A DNA stretch of 7,694 bases from Chloroflexota bacterium (GTDB lineage Bacteria > Chloroflexota > Anaerolineae > 4572-78 > J111): the NCBI GenBank assembly GCA_003694775.1, contig RFJV01000130.1, positions 1 to 7,694 on the forward strand. Reading direction: 5' to 3'. The notes beneath the pieces were generated by a model. It was not told where the DNA came from and searched no databases. It was given only the letters and a program-made list of their open reading frames with translations. Below, one piece after another: positions 1-6,881 of this stretch. A program made the translations under genes and the position numbers. The stretch's first letter is position 1. Each line of letters begins with the position of its first letter.

Positions 1-135
1 ATGAAAGAAAATCCACCCTTCATTTACCTCTACGAGCCGATGGCCTTTGAAGCCATTAACCTGCGGGTGCAGGACTACCATCCCCGCGCTGCAGAACAGT
101 ACTTCCTGAAGCAAACCTGGGTGCTTGAAGATTAA
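1..135 (+). CDS. C-terminal end of an ABC transporter solute-binding protein (family 5), truncated by the window edge
   Basis: The reading frame is open from the first base and ends at TAA (133-135), giving 44 residues that end in TWVLED. The stretch PPFIYLYEP, a run into an aromatic-rich strand near the C-terminus, resembles the last part of Opp/Dpp-type (SBP_bac_5) solute-binding proteins, which usually close with a short segment containing a Trp. The position directly upstream of two Opp/Dpp permeases and two ATPases is the usual operon order and is the stronger argument. The protein would be a secreted or lipid-anchored receptor delivering substrate to the permeases. The ATG at base 1 is probably an internal Met, because family members are about 500-600 residues long and the rest lies outside the window. 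The identity rests on a short tail plus context. Confidence 0.72.
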   Translation: MKENPPFIYLYEPMAFEAINLRVQDYHPRAAEQYFLKQTWVLED

Positions 136-158
136 TCAGCCATCCGGAAAGCTCGTCG

Positions 159-189
159 GGGCAGGCGAAGAGATTACCTTCGCCTGCCC
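159..189 (+). terminator. Strong hairpin after the solute-binding protein gene (attenuator or mRNA-stabilising element)
   Basis: GGGCAGGCGAAG (159-170) and CTTCGCCTGCCC (178-189) are perfect 12-base inverted repeats around a 7-base loop. The stem starts 24 bases after the binding-protein stop codon. No T-run follows on either strand, so it is not a canonical intrinsic terminator. In binding-protein operons, a hairpin at this place commonly protects the 3' end of the upstream message or causes partial termination, so that the receptor is made in excess of the membrane parts. That role is inferred here. Confidence 0.6.
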
Positions 190-246
190 ATTCGGCGGCG
201 ACCCTCCCGCAGGTAGCATAATTGTTTAACCGGTAGAAGGGTCAAA

Positions 247-297
247 CTCATCAACTCATCAACTAACCAACTAACCAACTAACCAACTCACTACCTA
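247..297 (+). repeat. Tandem octamer array (consensus ACCAACTA) in the leader of the first permease gene
   Basis: In exact 8-base register the units are ATCAACTC (250), ATCAACTA (258), ACCAACTA (266), ACCAACTA (274), ACCAACTC (282) and a decayed ACTACCTA (290). A further degenerate copy lies just before 250. The array ends 15 bases before the start codon of the permease gene, and its last well-conserved unit (ending at 289) is 23 bases before it. In the mRNA sense it is rich in A and C and nearly free of G, so it should be unstructured. The same octamer, in the same orientation relative to the gene, precedes the methyltransferase gene at 5003-5074. Confidence 0.85.
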
Positions 298-301
298 TCT
301 T

Positions 302-305
302 GAGG
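302..305 (+). promoter_or_regulatory. Shine-Dalgarno GAGG that sets the start of the first permease
   Basis: GAGG at 302-305 lies 7 bases before ATG 313, a good spacing. It would be only 1 base before the alternative in-frame TTG at 307. This favours ATG 313 as the start. Confidence 0.6.
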
Positions 306-312
306 CTTGCCA

Positions 313-1233
313 ATGTATCGATATTTCCTGGCTAAAATCGGCCAATCGGTATTGCTGTTGTTTGGCGTGATTGTTCTGGTCTTTTTCATGGTCCGCCTGA
401 CCGGCGACCCGGCCTCTTTGATGATGTCTCGCAACGCCTCCCCCGAACAGATGGAGGCATTCCGCGAACGGATGGGCTTTAACCGCCCCGTATACGTTCA
501 GTTTGCCGACTTTTTCACCGGTGCCCTGGTGGGAGACTTTGGAAATTCCCTCCACTTCAAATCACCGGCTTTGCCCCTGGTGCTGGAACGGCTTCCGGCA
601 ACCGTTCAGCTGGCCGTAGTGGGCCTGCTGATTGCCATGTTCATCGGTATTCCGCTGGGCCTGCTGGGCGGCTTCCAGCCGGGTAGCGCCATCGATTCCA
701 TCGGGCGCGGCTTGGCTTTGCTGGGCCAGAGCATCCCCAACTTCTGGCTGGCCCTGATTATGATTCTCTTTTTTGCGGTCCGGCTGGGCTGGTTCCCCTC
801 GTTTGGCCGCGACCGCTGGGACTCGGTCATTATGCCCGCTTTTGTGCTGGGCCTGCCCACCCTGGGACAGCTTGTCCGGCTGACCCGCTCCGCAGTGCTG
901 GAAATCCGCAGTGCCGACTTTATCCGCACGGCCTACAGCAAGGGGCTGGAACCCAGGGTTATCTATGCCAAGCACGTTTTCCGGAACGTGGCCATTCCGC
1001 TGGTCAGTGTGATTGGGGTGCAGTTTGGCTACATGCTGGGCGGCTCCATTTACATCGAAAGTATTTTCGCCTGGCCGGGAATGGGCCAGCTCCTTGAGCA
1101 GGCCATCGGCTGGCGCGATTTCCCCCTGGTGCAGGCAATTGCCGTGTTTACCAGCGTGGTGGTGCTGGCACTGAATATCTTTACCGACCTGGCCTACGCC
1201 ATCATTGACCCGAGGATTCGCTATGGTAGCTAG
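313..1233 (+). CDS. ABC transporter permease, peptide/nickel (DppB/OppB) type
   Basis: A 306-residue inner-membrane permease, the usual size for DppB/OppB. It forms one half of the translocation channel together with the next gene product. Visible features are an N-terminal membrane helix (about 9-28) followed at once by the family hallmark GDPA (31-34), a GDFGNS motif (74-79) before helix 2 (about 96-121), and several further helices. The cytoplasmic EAA loop lies around 205-225 (RTAYSKGL to FRN), where the ATPase subunit docks. ATG 313 was chosen over TTG 307 because of the GAGG spacing. The stop overlaps the next start by 11 bases, which implies translational coupling. The substrate is not predictable; this family carries peptides, nickel and oligosaccharides. 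Confidence 0.95.
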   Translation: MYRYFLAKIGQSVLLLFGVIVLVFFMVRLTGDPASLMMSRNASPEQMEAFRERMGFNRPVYVQFADFFTGALVGDFGNSLHFKSPALPLVLERLPATVQLAVVGLLIAMFIGIPLGLLGGFQPGSAIDSIGRGLALLGQSIPNFWLALIMILFFAVRLGWFPSFGRDRWDSVIMPAFVLGLPTLGQLVRLTRSAVLEIRSADFIRTAYSKGLEPRVIYAKHVFRNVAIPLVSVIGVQFGYMLGGSIYIESIFAWPGMGQLLEQAIGWRDFPLVQAIAVFTSVVVLALNIFTDLAYAIIDPRIRYGS

Positions 1234-2143
1234 AGAAACAACTGCAGACAGCTTGCTGGATGTCGAACAGACCTGGGCAGACCGTCTGGCCTACTGGGGG
1301 CGGTTCTGGTGGCGCGACCGGGGCGGCGTGCTGGGCATGCTGATGTTCCTGGTGGTGGTGTTCAGCGCCATTTTTTCCCCCGCGATTTCACCCTACGACC
1401 CCCTTCAGCAGAACCTGCGCGACAGCAAAATGCCCCCGGCCTGGTACGAGGAGGGGCGGTGGGACCACCCGTTCGGCACGGACAACCTGGGCCGCGATAT
1501 CTTCAGCCGCATTGTTTACGGGACGCGCGTCTCCCTGACCGTTGGCTTCTTCGGCGTGCTGATTGCCGGCATGCTGGGCCTGGTGATGGGGGCCATTGCC
1601 GGCTACATCGGCGGGCGGGTCGACAGCATCATTATGGGTGTGGTCAACTTGGTTCTATCTTTGCCCTACCTGCTGTTTGTGGTATTCATTGCCGCTGTTC
1701 TGGGGCGGAGTCTGATTAATGTTATCCTGATTTTCGGCATCACCGACTCGCCGATTTTTGCCCGCGTCACCCGCGGCGAGGTGCTCCGCCTGCGCGAGTC
1801 GGGCTTTGTGGAATCCGCGGTCAGCGCGGGGGCCACGTGGCCGCGCATTATTTTTGACCATATCCTGCCCAACCTGATTGGCCCGCTCATTACCCTGGCC
1901 ACGTTTGAAATGTCGCGGATGATTTTTTACGAGGCTGGTTTGGGTTTCCTGGGCCTGAGTGTTCCGCCGACAGTGCCCAGTTGGGGCAACATGCTCGCCG
2001 CAGGGCGGAAATACCTCACCAGCTCTCCCTGGATTGCCACCTTCCCCGGTCTGGCAATCATGTTCACTTCGCTGGGCATGAACCTGCTGGGCGACTGGCT
2101 GAGGGATGTGCTCGACCCGCGCCTGCGCCGCACGCGTAAATAA
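1223..2143 (+). CDS. ABC transporter permease, peptide/nickel (DppC/OppC) type
   Basis: A 306-residue permease, the second half of the channel. It has the DppC layout: a cytoplasmic N-terminus with many charged and Trp residues, a first helix (about 36-52) ending in the SPYDP segment, then the family signature HPFGTDNLGRDIFSR (82-96) before the core membrane domain. The EAA loop is at about 197-217 (ESAVSAGATWPRIIFDHILPN with a small variation from consensus), and the C-terminal part contains GLGFLGLSVPP. ATG 1223 is preferred over an in-frame TTG at 1205 because GAGGA (1212-1216) sits 6 bases before it. The gene overlaps the upstream permease by 11 bases and is followed after 11 bases by the first ATPase, consistent with co-translation of a single complex. 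Confidence 0.95.
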   Translation: MVARETTADSLLDVEQTWADRLAYWGRFWWRDRGGVLGMLMFLVVVFSAIFSPAISPYDPLQQNLRDSKMPPAWYEEGRWDHPFGTDNLGRDIFSRIVYGTRVSLTVGFFGVLIAGMLGLVMGAIAGYIGGRVDSIIMGVVNLVLSLPYLLFVVFIAAVLGRSLINVILIFGITDSPIFARVTRGEVLRLRESGFVESAVSAGATWPRIIFDHILPNLIGPLITLATFEMSRMIFYEAGLGFLGLSVPPTVPSWGNMLAAGRKYLTSSPWIATFPGLAIMFTSLGMNLLGDWLRDVLDPRLRRTRK

Positions 2144-2154
2144 GAGGTGTATCT

Positions 2155-3151
2155 ATGCCAACCATCCTGGAAGTCAACAACCTCGTTACCCGATTCTACA
2201 CCCTGGATGGCGTTGTCCACGCGGTGAATGGGGTGAGTTTTCACCTGGAAGAAGGGGAAACCCTGGCCATTGTGGGCGAAAGCGGAAGCGGTAAAAGCGT
2301 CACTATGATGTCCATCCTGGGACTGATACCGTCGCCGCCGGGCAAGATTGAAAGCGGAGAGGCTTATTTGTACGATGGCTACGAGCGCCGCGACCTGCTC
2401 AAAATGTCCGATGCCGAACTGCGGGAGATACGCGGCGGCCAGATAGGGTTTGTTTTCCAGGACCCTATCTCTTCCCTCAACCCGGTGCTGACCATTGGCG
2501 AACAGATTGCCGAAAGCCTGGTTCGCCATCTGGGCCTGTCGCGAGAAGAGGCCCGCGACCGCACCATCGAACTTCTGGACCTCGTGGGCATCCCCGACCC
2601 AAAAGCCCGCTACCGGAACTACCCCCACCAGTTTTCCGGCGGTATGCGCCAGCGGGTGATGATTGCCATTGCCATTGCCTGCGGCCCCAAAATTGTTATT
2701 GCCGACGAGCCAACCACGGCCCTGGATGTCACCATCCAGGCCCAGATTGTCGAGCTGTTCCTGCGCCTGCAGAAAGAGCTGGGCATGGCCATCATCTGGA
2801 TTACCCACGACCTGGCCGTTGTCTCCGGCCTGGCCGACCGGGTGCTGGTGATGTACGGCGGTCGGGTGGCCGAGGTGGCGCCGGTAGACGACCTGTACGA
2901 ACAGCCTCGACACCCCTATACCGTGGGCCTGCTGGGGGCACTGCCGCGGCTGGATTCCAGAGAGTCCCGGCGGCTGGTCAGTATTCAGGGTGCGCCGCCG
3001 GACTTGCTGATACCGCTGAAGCACTGTCCCTTTGCCTGGCGCTGTGAATACGCCTTCGACCGGTGCTGGGAAGAGATTCCCACCCTACAGCCGGCCGGTC
3101 TGAACCGGAAAGTGGCCTGTTTTTATGACCTGGAACGAGGAAAACCACGCC

Positions 3152-3159
<8 letters not shown>
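2155..3159 (+). CDS. ABC transporter ATP-binding protein, DppD/OppD type
   Basis: A 334-residue cytoplasmic ATPase that drives import through the two permeases. All nucleotide-binding motifs are intact: Walker A GESGSGKS (41-48), Q-loop Gln102 in FQDP, signature FSGGMRQR (160-167), Walker B KIVIADEP (179-186), D-loop ALD (189-191) and H-loop His218. The C-terminal oligopeptide/dipeptide-transporter extension follows, with HPYTVGLL (253-260) and four cysteines at 291, 297, 304 and 322. Structures of related dipeptide importers show a [4Fe-4S] cluster in this region, so one is possible here. The start ATG 2155 has GAGG (2144-2147) 7 bases upstream. The stop overlaps the next gene by 8 bases. 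Family and role are clear; the substrate is not. Confidence 0.96.
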
Positions 3160-4163
<1,004 letters not shown>

Positions 4164-4183
<20 letters not shown>

Positions 4184-4988
4184 TGGGCCGCTCCACCACC
4201 CAGAGGTGGACCAAACCTCGCCACCGCTCATGATGAGTGACCTGCAAGCCGGCTTTCTTGAAGTGGGCTTCCCATACGCTGGCCGGCAGGAAAGTGAGCA
4301 CACCAGGGCCGAAGGCCAGAAAGTTGCGCCAGTCTCGACCGTGTTCCGCCACCAGCAGGCGCCCGCCCGGCTTGAGAATGCGGGCGAACTCGGCAAAAAG
4401 AGCGTCCCGGTCGGCCTGGCCGGTAATCTCATGCAGGCTGAAATCGCAGAAAATGGCATCGACCCACTGGTGCGGCAGAGGGAGGCGGTTGGGTTGGGCG
4501 GTTCGCTGGTAGATACGCCGGTTTGGCGACAGGGGCGGTTCCATCTGGCGGGCGCGGTGGAGCGCCGGGTCGTTCATTTTTTCCGGGTTGTACAGGTCAA
4601 CCAGAAAGTAGTGCCCGGTGCGGTGGAGCTTCAGCAGGCCGCGTGCCCCGCGCAGTTTGCCGCAGGTGATGTTGACCACCACGTTGGCCGAGGCGACTTC
4701 CCCCAGCTCCGCCAGACGGTCGTATTCACGGGTACTGCCCCAGTCGTATACAAAGTAGGTGGCCGCCAGGATACTGCCGACCAGCACCAGTACGCCGCTC
4801 CCGGAAAGCAGGAAAAACCAGCGCCACGGCGAGGCCACCAGCATCCCCGTTGACAGCGTCACCACAATAAACACCAGCGCACCGGCAAAGATGGGCCAGT
4901 TATAAAGCAAGGTAGAAAGCGTCCCCGAATAGGGGTATTTATGCAGTAAAGCGGGGAAAAGTTTGGTTTCGGTTTTCACTGCGGCCAT
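4164..4988 (-). CDS. Membrane-anchored class I SAM-dependent methyltransferase-like protein
   Basis: A 274-residue protein. The N-terminal 85 residues hold two predicted membrane helices (about 31-51 and 57-79) joined by a very short turn, so the C-terminal domain should face the cytoplasm. That domain has a Rossmann-type methyltransferase pattern: motif [13 protein letters not shown] (103-114), an acidic residue at the end of strand 2 (Asp131 in FLVDLY), a motif II-like [13 protein letters not shown] (176-188) and the typical [14 protein letters not shown] (204-217). Motif I is far from the usual DxGxGxG, so cofactor binding is likely altered or lost. The substrate is unknown. A clear Shine-Dalgarno (AGGAGA, 4997-5002 on this strand) lies 8 bases before the ATG. 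The gene is preceded by octamer repeats and converges on the ABC operon with overlapping ends. Lipid or quinone methylation is one possibility but is not shown. Confidence 0.8.
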
Positions 4989-4996
4989 TGTGTTTC

Positions 4997-5002
4997 TCTC
5001 CT
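4997..5002 (-). promoter_or_regulatory. Shine-Dalgarno AGGAGA of the methyltransferase gene
   Basis: Read on the minus strand, AGGAGA is 8 bases before ATG 4988 and directly abuts the last octamer repeat unit. It fixes the start codon and shows that the repeat array ends exactly where the ribosome binding site begins. Confidence 0.75.
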
Positions 5003-5074
5003 GAGTTGGTTAGTTGGCGAGTTGGGTAGTTGGGGAGTTTGTGAGTTGGAGAGTTGGTGAGTTTGTGAGTTGGA
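5003..5074 (-). repeat. Nine tandem octamers in the methyltransferase leader
   Basis: On the + strand, nine units keep perfect 8-base register from 5003 to 5074: GAGTTGGT, TAGTTGGC, GAGTTGGG, TAGTTGGG, GAGTTTGT, GAGTTGGA, GAGTTGGT, GAGTTTGT and GAGTTGGA (consensus KAGTTKGN). On the minus strand, the sense of the adjacent gene, this is an ACCAACTC/GCCAACTA type array like the one at 247-297. The two arrays share the 15 bases CCAACTAACCAACTC at their gene-proximal ends. There are no unique spacers, so it is not a CRISPR array. Confidence 0.9.
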
Positions 5075-5093
5075 AAGTAAAGAAATTTTTCAG

Positions 5094-5149
5094 TCTCCAA
5101 TCTCCAATCTCCAATCTCTAATCTCTAATCTCCAATCCCCAACCCCCAA
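5094..5149. repeat. Eight tandem heptamers (consensus TCTCCAA)
   Basis: On the + strand the register is exact at 7 bases: TCTCCAA three times, TCTCTAA twice, then TCTCCAA, TCCCCAA and CCCCCAA. The array begins 20 bases beyond the octamer array. The minus strand is G-rich (TTGGAGA, TTGGGGA, TTGGGGG). The heptamer is the exact complement of the TTGGAGA core found at 5046-5052 in the octamer array, so the two arrays could fold back on each other imperfectly. It lies between the regulator stop and the methyltransferase start. Confidence 0.88.
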
Positions 5150-5164
5150 TCTTCCCTTCATTTA

Positions 5165-5204
5165 TTTCAAAAAAAATTGAAAGTTCTCGATAAAAAATTT
5201 TATC
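5165..5204 (-). terminator. AT-rich dyads after the regulator gene, possible weak terminator
   Basis: GATAAAA-AA-TTTTATC (5189-5204) spans the regulator stop codon, and TTTCAA-N6-TTGAAA (5165-5182) follows. On the minus strand the second contains a run of eight T. Both stems are AT-only or nearly so, hence weak, and there is no GC-rich stem before the T-run. The patch stands out from the GC-rich surroundings. It could end the regulator transcript, but it could equally be an upstream promoter-like region for the methyltransferase. Confidence 0.3.
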
Positions 5205-5727
5205 CCCCCAGTCCTTTAACCTGAAGCAGTTTTCCCAGCAGTTTCAGAACACTGTCTGGGGTTTTTTCATCCAGACTTTCGTAGATTTTTATCCCGGTTT
5301 CAAAAAAATTGAGGAGCTGTTCAATCCGTTCCCGTTCGTACTGGCCTTCGTTGTCCGGCAAGTTGTTCAGGTCGACCATGCTTTGGCGGAGGATTTCTAT
5401 GGTGGGGTCTACCTCGCGGCGTTTCCGCTCGCGGGCAATGATGCGGAACATTTTCCAGACATCTTTTTCGGTGGTGTAGAACTCTTTGCGCTCCCCCTTG
5501 ATGTGTACCCGGCTGACAATCCCCCAGGCGATAAGCTCCCGCAGAGCCATACTCACATTGCCCCGGCTGATTTGCAGTTCTTCCATCAGGTCGTTGGCAG
5601 ACAGGGGGCGAGGCGAGATGTAGAGCAGGGCATGAATTTGAGCCATCGTGCGGTTGATGCCCCACAACGACCCCATTTCACCCCAGTGCAGGATGAAGCG
5701 TTCTTTTACCCGGTCGAGTTCGCTCAT
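5200..5727 (-). CDS. GbsR/MarR-family winged-helix transcriptional regulator
   Basis: A 175-residue DNA-binding protein. The N-terminus (VKERFILHWGEMGSLWGINR, about 7-26) and the following helix match the start of GbsR-type regulators (COG1510), which are about 160-190 residues long. A winged helix-turn-helix covers about 40-86: LSANDLMEELQIS, then recognition helix RGNVSMALRELIAWG, then a wing with VHIKGERKEFYTT. The C-terminal half (about 90-175) is helical and charged, probably the dimer interface. ATG 5727 follows an in-frame TAA directly, so the start cannot lie further upstream, and the Shine-Dalgarno is poor. The gene has its own promoter (5816-5844) with overlapping dyads, pointing to autoregulation. 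GbsR itself senses choline in Bacillus; the effector and targets here are unknown. Confidence 0.88.
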   Translation of the reverse strand: MSELDRVKERFILHWGEMGSLWGINRTMAQIHALLYISPRPLSANDLMEELQISRGNVSMALRELIAWGIVSRVHIKGERKEFYTTEKDVWKMFRIIARERKRREVDPTIEILRQSMVDLNNLPDNEGQYERERIEQLLNFFETGIKIYESLDEKTPDSVLKLLGKLLQVKGLGG

Positions 5728-5754
5728 TTACATGTTTCCGGTTCTATTTCCGAG

Positions 5755-5774
5755 GCCGGCAAAGAACTGCCGGC
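5755..5774 (-). other. GC-rich hairpin in the regulator's 5' untranslated region
   Basis: GCCGGCA (5755-5761) and TGCCGGC (5768-5774) form a perfect 7-base stem with a 6-base loop, inside the predicted leader of about 80 bases and about 27 bases before the start codon. There is no T-run, so a terminator is unlikely. It may stabilise the mRNA. Confidence 0.4.
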
Positions 5775-5785
5775 GGGATTTGTGG

Positions 5786-5814
5786 AATTTCAAAGATTCA
5801 GAAATTACTGAAAT
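5786..5814 (-). promoter_or_regulatory. Overlapping dyads at the regulator transcription start, candidate operator
   Basis: Three interlocking inverted repeats occur within 29 bases: TTCAG-N6-CTGAA (5797-5812), AATTTC-N9-GAAATT (5786-5806) and ATTTCA-N16-TGAAAT (5787-5814). They lie immediately downstream of the -10 box and cover the expected start point near 5809. This is where an autorepressing winged-helix dimer would bind. Binding by the adjacent GbsR-like protein is inferred. Confidence 0.5.
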
Positions 5815-5815
5815 A

Positions 5816-5844
5816 ATTGTAGCAGGTTTCACAAACAAAGTCAA
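5816..5844 (-). promoter_or_regulatory. Sigma-70-type promoter of the regulator gene
   Basis: On the minus strand, TTGACT (5844-5839) and TACAAT (5821-5816) are separated by exactly 17 bases, each box one mismatch from consensus. The predicted start point is around 5809, giving a leader of about 80 bases. The promoter lies in the gap between aroF and the regulator, so the regulator can be expressed independently of pheA-aroF. Confidence 0.75.
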
Positions 5845-5864
5845 TACCAAACGGCAATCCTGCC

Positions 5865-6881
5865 TCAGACGGTGCGGTCAACGGCCTGGGCCATTGCCCG
5901 GACCTGCTCCATCAGCCGGGCAAACTGCTCCAGGGTGAGCGACTGCGCGCCGTCGGAAGCGGCGTGGTCCGGGTCCGGGTGGGTTTCGATAATCAGCCCG
6001 TCCGCGCCGGCGGCAATTCCGGCCAGGGCAACCGGCGGCACGTGCCGGCGAACGCCCACGCCGTGGCTGGGGTCGGCAATCACCGGCAGGTGGGTCAGCT
6101 CCTTGAGCAGGGGGATGGCGTTGACGTCAAAAGTATTGCGGGTGTATTTGTTGTCGAAGGTGCGGATGCCCCGTTCGCAGAGCATCACCTGATTGTTGCC
6201 GTGGGAGAGGATGTATTCCGCGGCCATCAGCAGGTCTTCCAGCGTAGCCGACATTCCCCGCTTGAGCAGAACCGGCTTCTGCGCCCGCCCGACCGCGTTC
6301 AGCAGGTCGTAATTCTGCATGTTGCGGGCGCCAATCTGCAGAACGTCGGCATAAACGGCTACCAGGGCCACTTTGGTGGGACTCATCACCTCGGTGACCA
6401 CCGGCAGACCGGTGGCTTCGCGGGCCTCGGCCAGCAGTTCCAGCCCTTTTTCACCCAGCCCCTGGAAGCTGTAGGGCGAGGTGCGGGGTTTGTACGCCCC
6501 GCCCCGCAGAAAGGTGGCTCCGGCCTCTTTGACCGCGTGGGCGGTTTCCAGCAACTGCTCCCGGCTTTCCACACTGCACGGCCCGGCAATCACCGCTAAC
6601 TGCTGACCCCCTACCGTGACCTCGCCAATGGTAAAGGTGGTGTCTTCCGGACGGAAGGCTCGACTGCCCAGCTTGAACTTCTGGGTGATGGCCATGGTAT
6701 CTTCCACGCCGGGCATTTGCCCCAGAAAAAACGGGTCGATGGGCTGTCCGTTTCCCTGCAGGCCGATGATGGTTTGTCCGGAGTCGCGGGAGATGTGGGT
6801 TTGCCAGCCTTTGGCTTCAACTTCGGCCACCACGTTGTCAATTTCGTACGGGGTGGCTTCGGGGTGCATGATGATAATCAT
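5865..6881 (-). CDS. aroF: 3-deoxy-7-phosphoheptulonate (DAHP) synthase, type I-beta with N-terminal ferredoxin-like domain
   Basis: Condenses phosphoenolpyruvate and erythrose 4-phosphate to DAHP, the first step of the shikimate pathway, in the cytoplasm. It has 338 residues. Residues 1-65 form the small ferredoxin-like regulatory domain ([15 protein letters not shown] onward) seen in Thermotoga-type enzymes, followed by the (beta/alpha)8 barrel. Motifs are AGPCSVES (99-106), [16 protein letters not shown] (126-141), KRGMSAT (207-213) and ADPSHGVG (269-276). The likely metal ligands are Cys102, His273, Glu299 and Asp310, all present. In the Thermotoga enzyme the N-terminal domain binds Tyr and Phe for feedback inhibition, which may apply here. 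The start overlaps the pheA stop in an ATGA sequence, so translation is coupled. AAGGTG lies about 10 bases upstream. Confidence 0.97.
   Translation of the reverse strand: MIIIMHPEATPYEIDNVVAEVEAKGWQTHISRDSGQTIIGLQGNGQPIDPFFLGQMPGVEDTMAITQKFKLGSRAFRPEDTTFTIGEVTVGGQQLAVIAGPCSVESREQLLETAHAVKEAGATFLRGGAYKPRTSPYSFQGLGEKGLELLAEAREATGLPVVTEVMSPTKVALVAVYADVLQIGARNMQNYDLLNAVGRAQKPVLLKRGMSATLEDLLMAAEYILSHGNNQVMLCERGIRTFDNKYTRNTFDVNAIPLLKELTHLPVIADPSHGVGVRRHVPPVALAGIAAGADGLIIETHPDPDHAASDGAQSLTLEQFARLMEQVRAMAQAVDRTV

Noticed and set aside
1..135. A complete small gene starting with ATG at base 1
   Set aside because: The translation looks like the tail of a solute-binding protein and the operon context supports truncation at the window edge; there is no evidence for an upstream ribosome binding site.
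191..222. Promoter upstream of the first permease using TTCGGC and CATAAT
   Set aside because: The -35 box is poor and the spacing is 20 bases; the operon is more simply read from upstream of the binding protein.
1927..3024. Long minus-strand open frame opposite the second permease and first ATPase
   Set aside because: The strongly conserved ABC proteins on the + strand explain the region; the antisense translation is a low-complexity shadow with no recognisable domain.
3125..3151. N-terminal extension of the second ATPase from ATG 3125
   Set aside because: Family similarity begins after ATG 3152, and no Shine-Dalgarno was seen before 3125.
5003..5149. CRISPR array
   Set aside because: The units are 7-8 bases long, directly adjacent and have no unique spacers; no cas genes are present.
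5094..5149. Telomere or chromosome-end repeat, because the heptamers resemble telomeric DNA
   Set aside because: The array is internal, short, imperfect and flanked by normal genes on both sides.
5853..5864. Intrinsic terminator after aroF (GGCA-ATCC-TGCC)
   Set aside because: The stem has only four base pairs and no T-run follows; it also lies just upstream of the regulator promoter.
5964..6599. Plus-strand open frame opposite aroF
   Set aside because: It is a shadow of the highly conserved DAHP synthase, with no ribosome binding site or family resemblance.
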